NCBI GenBank assembly: GCA_018436785.1
Contig: JAHDKR010000045.1
Span: 1 to 37,099, forward strand
Length of the DNA stretch: 37,099 nucleotides
Source of the DNA: Synergistaceae bacterium
GTDB lineage: Bacteria; Synergistota; Synergistia; Synergistales; Aminobacteriaceae
Direction of reading: 5' to 3'
A model generated the notes under the pieces. The model searched no databases. It was given only the letters and a program-made list of their open reading frames with translations, and was not told where the DNA came from. Shown one piece after another: positions 30,834-37,099 of the stretch. The translations under genes were made by a program, and so were the position numbers. Position 1 is the first letter of the stretch; each line of letters opens with the position of its first letter.

Positions 30834-31273
30834 TCGTATCGCTGCATCATGCCAGTTTTACGGTGGAGAATCTCGAAAGGTCGGTCGCGTTTTATCAAGA
30901 AACGCTGGGGCTGAAACTCGAAGGAGTGTGGGAGCGGGATCAGGAATACTCCGAGGGCGTCACCGGCATACGCGGGGCATGGCTCAAAGTGGCCTATTTT
31001 TCTCTTCCGAACGCTTCTTTTGAACTTGTGGAGTACCTGGGGGCGAAGGGGAAGAAGATCGACACGTCGACAAATAATGTCGGAAGCGCTCATGTGTGCC
31101 TTATTGTTGCAAATTTCGACGCCTTCGTTGAGGCGCTTGCGGAACGCGGCGTCGTTTTTGCAGGGAAAACCTGCACTATCCCTGCCGGTTCGAACAAGGG
31201 AAAGAAAATCGCCTATATCGAGGACCCCGACGGAAATACCCTTGAGCTGGTGTCATCGAGAGCTCTTTCGTAA
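30830..31273 (+). CDS. VOC-superfamily protein (glyoxalase/epimerase-like)
   Basis: This 147-residue protein contains two beta-alpha-beta-beta-beta modules of the vicinal oxygen chelate fold. Metal ligands at the expected places are H7 (LHHASFTVENLERS), E65 or E68 (FELVEY), H88 (GSAHVCLIV) and E139 (NTLELVSS), and it ends with the usual YIEDPDGNTLEL. Related enzymes include glyoxalase I, methylmalonyl-CoA epimerase and dioxygenases; the sequence does not decide between them. The start overlaps the stop of the diguanylate cyclase gene (ATGA at 30830), so its translation depends on that gene. The pairing of a small-molecule enzyme with a cyclase is unusual and its meaning is not clear. Confidence 0.88.
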   Translation: MIVSLHHASFTVENLERSVAFYQETLGLKLEGVWERDQEYSEGVTGIRGAWLKVAYFSLPNASFELVEYLGAKGKKIDTSTNNVGSAHVCLIVANFDAFVEALAERGVVFAGKTCTIPAGSNKGKKIAYIEDPDGNTLELVSSRALS

Positions 31274-31324
31274 CACGCCGGATGCGAAAACCGGAAAGAA
31301 CCAGCAAAGGAGGATGAAAACGTC

Positions 31325-31519
31325 ATGCTTGGTCAGTATTATTTGATTACCGGGATAGGTGCTTTTGCTCTGATTCTCCTCGCCGTGATCACCGGGTTGT
31401 TCGGCAGAAACCTCAGGAAGATCGTCCCCGGGCCCCTTGTGCTGAAAATCCACAAGTTCTCGGCCCTTACAGGCGCTCTTTGCGCTCTTCTGCACGTGCT
31501 CGGCGTTCACGGGTATTAG
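31325..31519 (+). CDS. Small two-helix membrane protein with paired histidines
   Basis: This 64-residue protein has two hydrophobic helices (about 5-26 and 45-62) joined by a basic loop with FGRNLRKIVPG. The second helix is flanked by H43 (KIHKF) and contains H57 (LLHVLG) and H62. H43 and H57 are 14 apart, the spacing with which ferric-reductase-type and b-type cytochromes hold haem across a membrane. A haem- or metal-binding role is therefore possible, but the protein is too short for a full family assignment. The ribosome site AAAGGAGG (31306-31313) is excellent and sits 11 bases before the ATG. It lies 51 bases after the VOC gene and 77 before the HD-GYP response regulator. Confidence 0.7.
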   Translation: MLGQYYLITGIGAFALILLAVITGLFGRNLRKIVPGPLVLKIHKFSALTGALCALLHVLGVHGY

Positions 31520-31596
31520 CAGCGTCCGCCTGCCGGCTTCACAACGCGTCTTTATTCTCCGGCGTCACAGTTTACCATAAAGAAAGGTGATTTTCA

Positions 31597-32610
31597 GTGC
31601 TTCCTATGCCAAGTCAGAAGATCCTCGTCGTCGAGGACTCGCTCAGTCAGCGAATGATGATCTCCCGCCACCTCCGTAACTGGGAGTACGAGGTGCTGGA
31701 GGCCGCCGACGGCGTAGAGGCGTTCACCGCGTTTCGGCAGCAGAGCCCCGCGATCATCATAACGGACCTCGATATGCCGGAAATGAACGGCTTTCAGCTT
31801 ATTGAGGAGATTCGCAGGAAGGAGATAGCCCGTACGTACATCATCGTCCTCAGCGCCTCCGACGACAAGTCGAGCGTCGTTTCAGCCCTGGCGCTGGGCG
31901 CGGACGACTATCTCGTGAAGCCGTATCACCCCGATGAACTGCGCGTGCGCCTGACAGGAGCCGAGCGCGTGCTGCGCCTCCAGAACCAGGAGCTGCTCAT
32001 CTTCGCCATGGCACAGATGGTGGACACCCGAAGTCCCGAGACAGGAGCCCACCTCGACAGAGTGCAGTATTTCAGCAGGCGCATAGCGGAAGAGCTTGCC
32101 GCGGAAGGAGATCCGCTTGTTACGGCTTCGTGGATAGCGCAGCTTTTTTCCCTTTCTCCGCTTCATGATATCGGCAAGATCGGCATCCCCGACGCCATCC
32201 TGAACAAACCGGGCAGACTGACTCCCGAAGAGTTTGTCATTATGAAAGAGCATGTTACCATCGGCGCCTCGATCTTCTCGCGGATCTACGAACGTACTCA
32301 CTATGCGCCGTTCGGATTCGCCATCGATATTATCCGCTGTCATCACGAGAAGTGGGACGGCAGCGGATACCCCGACGGGCTCGCGGGAGAGAGCATTCCG
32401 CTCTGCGGAAGGATTGTCGCTCTCGCCGACGTGTACGACGCCATCAGCAGCAAGCGTGTCTACAAACCATCCTTCCCGCGGGAGCAGTGCTGGGATATTA
32501 TCAACAGGGGCAGGGGAAGCCATTTCGATCCGCGGCTTGTCGACATATTCAACCGCAACGAGGATTACTTCTGGAATATCGTCGAAGAGCTACGGGATAT
32601 CGACGATTGA
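31597..32610 (+). CDS. Response regulator with HD-GYP output (c-di-GMP phosphodiesterase)
   Basis: This 337-residue protein has a receiver domain (about 7-122) and an HD-GYP domain (about 135-325). In the receiver, acidic residues VVEDS, the phosphoryl acceptor D57 (TDLDMPEMNG) and the lysine in LVKPYHP are present. The output domain has HDIGK (HD at 190-191), HHEKWDGSGYPDGL (GYP at 257-259) and ADVYDAI, all intact. Phosphorylation should switch c-di-GMP hydrolysis. The hybrid kinase gene begins 33 bases downstream and ends in an Hpt domain that can phosphorylate a separate receiver, so the two form a likely phosphorelay pair. GTG 31597 is preferred because AGGTGA lies 6 bases before it; ATG 31606 is the alternative. 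Confidence 0.94.
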   Translation: MLPMPSQKILVVEDSLSQRMMISRHLRNWEYEVLEAADGVEAFTAFRQQSPAIIITDLDMPEMNGFQLIEEIRRKEIARTYIIVLSASDDKSSVVSALALGADDYLVKPYHPDELRVRLTGAERVLRLQNQELLIFAMAQMVDTRSPETGAHLDRVQYFSRRIAEELAAEGDPLVTASWIAQLFSLSPLHDIGKIGIPDAILNKPGRLTPEEFVIMKEHVTIGASIFSRIYERTHYAPFGFAIDIIRCHHEKWDGSGYPDGLAGESIPLCGRIVALADVYDAISSKRVYKPSFPREQCWDIINRGRGSHFDPRLVDIFNRNEDYFWNIVEELRDIDD

Positions 32611-32643
32611 GTTCGCCGTAGGTGACGGGAGGGGGATCTTTTT

Positions 32644-35532
32644 ATGTACGGACAGTTCTCCCGTTTTGTCGGGCGTATTTCGCTCCGGAGGATCATTCGC
32701 ATCGCTTTTGTCTTTCAGATACTCATTCCTGTCTCTTTCTTGGGGTGGATGTTCTTCAGAACGTCCCGGGAATCGGTCGAAGCGCTCTCTATGCGCCTGG
32801 GGAGCGAAGTGGCGGCGCGGATCGCGGAGCATCTCCAGTCGTATATGGCTGTCCCTCTTCTCGTGAACTCTCTCAATGCGGACGCGCTGGAGTCGGGGAG
32901 GGTCGACATCGCCTCTCCCCGGATCTGGCAGCCCTTTTTCACCGAACGCATCAGGGCCTTTCCGTCAATAGCGTATACCTTCATCGGCACGCCCCGCGGA
33001 GAGTTCTTCGGGGCGCGCCGCTTCAAGGAGAATGTCGAACTCTTCGTAGCAAGTCCCGAGACAACGGGAGGCGCTTCCGTCTATTACTCCGTCGATCCCC
33101 GGGGGATGACGGGAGACGAAATCATCTCCTACCCCGGCTTCGACCCCCGCACCCGTCCGTGGTATACAGCGGGCGAACACGCCGACACTCCCGTCTGGAG
33201 CGAAATCTACCGCCATTTTGCACTCGATGACCTGGCGATTACCGCCGTCCAGGCTCTTCGCGGGGAGGACGGCTCTCTGGTCGGAGTGCTCGGCGTCGAT
33301 CTCCCCCTCTCCGCTATCAACAGCTTTCTCAGGGAGCTGAAGGTGGGCGCCGAAGGACAGATTTTCATCCTCGACAATGACGGAAACATTGTGGCGGATT
33401 CGACTGTCGATAAGCCGTTTCACATCCGCAACGGCGCCTTTTCCCGGATTGCGGGCGTGGCTTCTCCCAATCCGGCAATAAGGGCGGCCGCTGAAAGGAT
33501 GGCGCGCGAAGAGCAGGGAGAGCGCACAGGCCGAATGTTCTCCGTCGAAAACTCCGCAGGTATTTCCGAGTACGTCCGGACACGCCCGTTCCGATCTCTC
33601 GGTCTCGACTGGAAGATCGCCGTCGTCATTCCGGAGAAGGAGTTCATAGGGTCTGTGCAGCGTATGGCCCGCTCGGCGTTTCTGATCACCCTGGCTGCGC
33701 TTGGTCTTTCTTTGCTGACGGCGTTCTGGGTTTCCCGCTGGATATGCCGTCCCCTTTCGGATCTTGTGGAATCGGCGAAGGCTATCACCCGCGGCGAGTG
33801 GCGCGCTCCGTTCGTCCTGAAGCGGGACGACGAGGTGGGAGAGCTCTCCCGCTCCTTCGCCCTGATGTCGAAACAGCTTTCGGAGGCGTTCTCCGGCCTT
33901 GAAGAGAAGGTCCGCTTACGGACGGTCGAACTCGAACAGAAAAACCGGGAGCTGACCGAGGCCAAGGCGGTTTCGGAGTCTCTCGCTGAGGAGGCGAAAG
34001 CGGCGAGCCGCGCGAAGAGCTCGTTTCTGGCCTCCATGAGCCATGAAATCCGCACGCCGATGAACGCAGTGCTCGGGTTAAGCGACCTCGTGCTCTCAAC
34101 GCCGCTCTCAGAGGAGCAGCGAGAACATCTTTCTCTTGTGCAGACATCTGCCGAGTCGCTGCTTGGTATTCTTGACGATATTCTCGATCTAGCGAAGATA
34201 GAGGCGGGAAAGATGTCGCTGGAGAACCGGCCGTTCCGTCTGCGTCCTCTCGTGGAGCAGGTGGGAGCGCTCATGCGCCCTCGCGCGGAGAAAAACGGAG
34301 TGGCGCTTGGAGTGTCGGTAGCGCCGGAGCTCTCCGACGCCTTCGAGGGAGATCCGCTCCGCGTGCGGCAAATTCTGATGAATCTTGTCGGCAATGCCGT
34401 AAAATTCACCTCCGAGGGCTCTGTGGAGATCGTCGTGACGCTCGCGGGTGGGGATGAGGAGCAGGCGCAGGTTGCGTTTGCGGTCAGCGACACCGGCCCG
34501 GGGATTCCGCAAAGCAAAGTGCATCTTCTGTTTGACGATTTTACCCAGTTGGATGGTTCTTCGACCCGAAAACACGGAGGGACCGGGCTCGGCCTTGCGA
34601 TATCGCGCAGCCTCGCCCGCCTGATGGGCGGCGATATCACTGTGGAGAGCGAAGTCGGCAGGGGGAGCGTCTTCCGCTTTTCTCTTCCCCTTCTTCGCTG
34701 CTCCGGAGAGATTGTTGAGGAACATGAGGGTACGGAAACGGATTTCTCATCGATGAAGGGTAACGTTCTTCTTGCCGAGGATAACGCCGTCAATACGAAG
34801 ATGACTGTCGCGATGCTCAAAAAAACAGGACTCACGGTACGGCACGCTCAAAACGGCCGGGAGGCGGTCGAGATGTGGCGCAGCGAACCGTTCGATCTGA
34901 TCCTCATGGATTGCGAGATGCCGGTGATGGATGGATTGGAGGCGACGAGGAAGATTCGCTCCGAAGAACAGGACGGAAAGAGTATTCCTATTGTAGCGCT
35001 CACCGCGTATGCGATGAAAGGGGACCGGGAGCGCTGTCTGGAGGCGGGCATGACGGAGTATATCTCCAAGCCCATTCGGTCCCGCAAGCTGTACTCGTTG
35101 CTCGCCAGATTTCTCGGGACACCCTCTCCCTCTCTGCACACCGACAGCGAAGAAACGCCCGCGCGGTTTTCTGCCGAAAATGGAGAGCGGGAGCGCTGGG
35201 AGAGCGGGTTCGCCGAACTGCTCCTCTCTCTCGACGGAGACCGGGAAGCGTTGGCGGAGATGGTGGAGGCCTTCTTTTCCGAAGTCCCGGAGCTGCGCGG
35301 CTCGCTTCGGAGCTCCCTGGAAAAGGGCGATTCCTCCGCAGCAGCGCGCGCGTTGCATAAACTCAAGGGAGTACTTGGCTATCTCATGGGAGGAGAGGAC
35401 ATCTCATTATTCCGCGTTCTTGAGATTGATGCCAGGACGGAGGGTTTGAAAAAGGACGATCCGCGCCTTCGTGAACTGCACGACCTGCTCGACCGGTACG
35501 AACTCTTTCTTCGTGAAGCGGCTTCCCGCTGA
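32644..35532 (+). CDS. Hybrid sensor histidine kinase with CACHE sensor, REC and Hpt domains
   Basis: This 962-residue protein has a first membrane helix (about 18-38), an extracytoplasmic double-CACHE sensor (about 40-335), a second helix (about 344-362), HAMP, a coiled coil, HisKA with H467 (MSHEIRTPMN), and a HATPase domain with NLVGNAVKF, DTGPGIP and GGTGLGLAIS. A receiver domain follows with phosphoryl acceptor D756 (LMDCEMPVMDG) and lysine in ISKPIR, then a C-terminal Hpt domain with H905 (LHKLKG). All parts of a phosphorelay, His467 to Asp756 to His905, are intact. The natural final acceptor is D57 of the REC-HD-GYP protein encoded just upstream. The CACHE ligand is unknown; such domains often bind amino acids or carboxylates. 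GGGAGG precedes the ATG. Confidence 0.94.
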   Translation: MYGQFSRFVGRISLRRIIRIAFVFQILIPVSFLGWMFFRTSRESVEALSMRLGSEVAARIAEHLQSYMAVPLLVNSLNADALESGRVDIASPRIWQPFFTERIRAFPSIAYTFIGTPRGEFFGARRFKENVELFVASPETTGGASVYYSVDPRGMTGDEIISYPGFDPRTRPWYTAGEHADTPVWSEIYRHFALDDLAITAVQALRGEDGSLVGVLGVDLPLSAINSFLRELKVGAEGQIFILDNDGNIVADSTVDKPFHIRNGAFSRIAGVASPNPAIRAAAERMAREEQGERTGRMFSVENSAGISEYVRTRPFRSLGLDWKIAVVIPEKEFIGSVQRMARSAFLITLAALGLSLLTAFWVSRWICRPLSDLVESAKAITRGEWRAPFVLKRDDEVGELSRSFALMSKQLSEAFSGLEEKVRLRTVELEQKNRELTEAKAVSESLAEEAKAASRAKSSFLASMSHEIRTPMNAVLGLSDLVLSTPLSEEQREHLSLVQTSAESLLGILDDILDLAKIEAGKMSLENRPFRLRPLVEQVGALMRPRAEKNGVALGVSVAPELSDAFEGDPLRVRQILMNLVGNAVKFTSEGSVEIVVTLAGGDEEQAQVAFAVSDTGPGIPQSKVHLLFDDFTQLDGSSTRKHGGTGLGLAISRSLARLMGGDITVESEVGRGSVFRFSLPLLRCSGEIVEEHEGTETDFSSMKGNVLLAEDNAVNTKMTVAMLKKTGLTVRHAQNGREAVEMWRSEPFDLILMDCEMPVMDGLEATRKIRSEEQDGKSIPIVALTAYAMKGDRERCLEAGMTEYISKPIRSRKLYSLLARFLGTPSPSLHTDSEETPARFSAENGERERWESGFAELLLSLDGDREALAEMVEAFFSEVPELRGSLRSSLEKGDSSAAARALHKLKGVLGYLMGGEDISLFRVLEIDARTEGLKKDDPRLRELHDLLDRYELFLREAASR

Positions 35533-35621
35533 GCATCCGTTGTGCGCTTATTCCGGGGAATTTTCTCAGCTTCCTCACTTTCGATTGAAAAGGCCATCTT
35601 TTCGGACGAAACGCTTCGGGG

Positions 35622-35627
35622 TATAAT
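35622..35627 (+). promoter_or_regulatory. -10 element ahead of the aminotransferase gene
   Basis: A perfect TATAAT lies 32 bases before the ATG of the aminotransferase gene. At 15-17 bases upstream only weak boxes (TTTTCG, TTCGGA) are seen, so the -35 is poor. Confidence 0.5.
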
Positions 35628-35659
35628 CCTCTCCAATCTTTCGTCCAGGAGGCATTGCT

Positions 35660-36844
35660 ATGAATCCACAGTTTGCACGAAGAATGACGCGCTTTCAAGA
35701 GTCCGATCTGACGCCCATCCTGCGTCTTGCAGCAAATCCTGAAGTGATCTCGTTCGCCGGAGGCCTTCCGGCGCCGGAGCTCTTCCCGGTCGAGGATTTG
35801 AAGAAGGTGGCCGTGAAGGTGCTCGACGCCAACGGCAGACGGGCGCTTCAGTACTCCGCCACGGAAGGGCATCCTCCCCTCCGCGAGAAGATCGCCGCGC
35901 GCACCAACAGAAACCTGAAGACGTCGCTGACGGCCGGGAACGTCGTGATCACAACCGGGTCCCAGCAGTCGCTGGATATTCTGGCGAAGATGTACATCGA
36001 CGAGGGGGACTGCATTCTGTGCGAGAGTCCCACCTACCTCGGCGCTCTTTCGGCCTTCAACTCGTGCCTACCGGCGTACCGGGAAGTGGCGACGGACGGC
36101 GAGGGAATGATCATCGCCGATCTTGAGAAGGCGCTCGCCTCGGAGAAGCGCGCGAAGATGATCTACGTCATTCCGGACTTCCAGAACCCCTCCGGCAAGA
36201 CGTGGTCGCTTGAACGGCGCAAGGCGTTTCTGGATACCGTCTCGAAGTACGATATCCTGGTGGTGGAGGACAACCCGTACGGCGAGCTCCGCTTCGAAGG
36301 GACGACGCCCCCCTCCTTGAAGTCGATGGATACCCGCGGCCAGGTCGTGATGCTGGGCACCTTCTCGAAGATCTTCTGCCCCGGCGTCCGCGTGGCATGG
36401 GTCTGCGGGGAGCCCGCGTTCCTTGAGAGCTTCTGCAATCTGAAACAGGCTGCCGACCTCCACACGTCGACGATCAGCCAGTACGAGATCGACGCCTACC
36501 TTTCCGACTACGATATAGAGGAACACATCAAGAAACTGATTTCTGTATACCGTGAGCGGCGCGACCTGATGATCCGCACGATGGACGCATCATTCCCGAA
36601 GGAGGTTGTGTTCACGCGTCCCGAGGGAGGGCTCTTCACATGGGCCGAGATGCCGGAGCATGTGAACGCGCGGGACCTCTTCCTCAAGGCGCTCGAGAAG
36701 AAGGTTGCCTTCGTCCCCGGAGGAGCGTTCTTCCCCAACGGGGGGCACGAGAACACAATGCGGCTCAACTACTCCAACATGCCGCCGGAGCGCATCGTCG
36801 AAGGGATCGAACGCCTGGGAGCGGCGATCCGCGAGTATCTCTAA
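35660..36844 (+). CDS. PLP-dependent class I/II aminotransferase (2-aminoadipate aminotransferase LysN-like)
   Basis: This 394-residue cytoplasmic aminotransferase of fold type I starts ISFAGGLPAPELFPVEDL, like LysN, kynurenine and broad-range branched or aromatic aminotransferases. Cofactor contacts are QYSATEGHPPLRE, TTGSQQSLDIL, VIPDFQNPSG (Asn and the following segment), VVEDNPYGELRFEG and the Schiff-base K237 in GTFSKIFCPGVRVAW. The C-terminal Arg that binds the substrate carboxylate is in NTMRLNYSN. It probably transfers amino groups between an amino acid and 2-oxoglutarate in amino-acid breakdown. It is transcribed alone, from TATAAT at 35622 to the terminator at 36856. Its exact amino acid cannot be told from sequence alone. 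Confidence 0.92.
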   Translation: MNPQFARRMTRFQESDLTPILRLAANPEVISFAGGLPAPELFPVEDLKKVAVKVLDANGRRALQYSATEGHPPLREKIAARTNRNLKTSLTAGNVVITTGSQQSLDILAKMYIDEGDCILCESPTYLGALSAFNSCLPAYREVATDGEGMIIADLEKALASEKRAKMIYVIPDFQNPSGKTWSLERRKAFLDTVSKYDILVVEDNPYGELRFEGTTPPSLKSMDTRGQVVMLGTFSKIFCPGVRVAWVCGEPAFLESFCNLKQAADLHTSTISQYEIDAYLSDYDIEEHIKKLISVYRERRDLMIRTMDASFPKEVVFTRPEGGLFTWAEMPEHVNARDLFLKALEKKVAFVPGGAFFPNGGHENTMRLNYSNMPPERIVEGIERLGAAIREYL

Positions 36845-36855
36845 AAAAACGAATG

Positions 36856-36896
36856 AGAGAGGCAGGGCTGAAACAAGGGGTCCTGCCTCTCTTTTT
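36856..36896 (+). terminator. Terminator of the aminotransferase gene
   Basis: An 11-bp perfect stem, AGAGAGGCAGG (36856-36866) with CCTGCCTCTCT (36882-36892), has a 15-base loop and is followed by a run of T to 36896. It begins 12 bases after the stop codon. Confidence 0.92.
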
Positions 36897-36906
36897 ACTT
36901 TCGCGC

Positions 36907-36940
36907 TTTACGTTGTACATGTTTCAATGTTATCATGTAC
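36907..36940 (+). promoter_or_regulatory. Candidate promoter and operator dyad for ftcD
   Basis: The dyad GTACATG (36915-36921), 12 bases, CATGTAC (36934-36940) is perfect over 7-bp arms. It overlaps a promoter-like pair, TTTACG (36907-36912) and TATCAT (36931-36936), with 18-base spacing. The right arm covers the end of the -10, so a bound regulator would block transcription. Confidence 0.45.
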
Positions 36941-36976
36941 CGTGCAGCATACTAATACCCGCAGGAGGTTGTTCCC

Positions 36977-37099
36977 ATGGCAGGCAAGCTCATCGAGTGT
37001 GTTCCGAATTTCAGCGAAGGACGGCGTCAGGATGTGATCGAGGCGATCGTCGCTCCGTTCAGGGCGACGAAGGGGTGCGGTCTTCTCGATTATCGGGCG
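36977..37099 (+). CDS. ftcD: Glutamate formimidoyltransferase, N-terminal fragment
   Basis: The window holds only the first 41 codons. They read MAGKLIECVPNFSEGRR and then continue with VIEAIV and LLDY, the diagnostic start of glutamate formimidoyltransferase (formiminotransferase N-terminal subdomain). The enzyme moves the formimino group of N-formimino-glutamate, a product of histidine breakdown, to tetrahydrofolate. AGGAGG (36963-36968) lies 8 bases before the ATG. A dyad and promoter are just upstream. Whether the cyclodeaminase domain is fused cannot be seen. The gene fits an organism that ferments amino acids. Confidence 0.9.
   Translation, partial: MAGKLIECVPNFSEGRRQDVIEAIVAPFRATKGCGLLDYRA

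Noticed and set aside
33420-34835. A 471-codon minus-strand frame opposite the hybrid histidine kinase
   Set aside because: It is Ser/Arg-rich, has no ribosome site or family motifs, and lies wholly inside a gene with all kinase motifs intact.

Overview
The window is a GC-rich, gene-dense bacterial chromosome segment. The gene content points to an anaerobic, amino-acid- and organic-acid-using bacterium. Features that suggest this are two TRAP transporters (one of the TAXI type), an AbgT transporter next to an M24 peptidase, glutamate formimidoyltransferase, and an oxygen-binding di-iron sensor coupled to a soluble chemoreceptor. A member of the Synergistota is my best guess, but this is inference from gene content only. 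I see no rRNA, tRNA, CRISPR array, transposase, integrase or phage gene, and no stretch of foreign-looking composition. The longest gene-free stretch, about 330 bases at 16791-17120, holds promoters and a dyad.

Layout. 1-5366 (+): the end of a GT28 glycosyltransferase, a PAS-GGDEF-EAL protein, then an apparent operon of an ODP-type di-iron protein, a soluble methyl-accepting chemoreceptor and an HD-GYP phosphodiesterase. 5386-9241: a Ski2-like helicase (-) divergent from an unknown acidic protein, then a Na/Pi cotransporter-PhoU fusion. 9289-16790: a hexuronate block with uxaA-uxaB (+) converging on uxaC-dctP-dctQ-dctM (-). 17007-22565 (+): an unusual regulator (RNase R-type winged helix plus FCD domain), then a TAXI TRAP binding protein, a fused TRAP permease, a DapA-family lyase, a PPC/DUF296 protein and an unknown 119-residue protein. 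22566-25490 (+): an AbgT transporter and M24 peptidase. 25690-27672 (-): the paired DUF4130 and radical-SAM proteins of unknown DNA-related function. 27909-35532 (+): a large diguanylate cyclase interrupted by an in-frame UAG, a VOC protein, a small membrane protein with paired histidines, a REC-HD-GYP response regulator and a hybrid histidine kinase with a terminal Hpt domain. 35660-37099 (+): a PLP aminotransferase and the start of ftcD.

How it fits together. Four separate genes carry c-di-GMP synthesis or breakdown domains, two of them beside dedicated sensory machinery, so the window is rich in second-messenger signalling. The metabolic blocks are import-plus-catabolism units: hexuronate uptake with isomerase, reductase and dehydratase; an unknown carboxylate with a DapA-type lyase; and peptides or aminobenzoyl-glutamate-like compounds with a metallopeptidase. 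The most interesting candidates are the oxygen sensor-chemoreceptor-HD-GYP operon, the UAG-split cyclase, the TAXI/lyase/PPC operon with its hybrid regulator, the radical-SAM/DUF4130 pair, and strong hairpins placed directly after the binding-protein gene in both TRAP operons.
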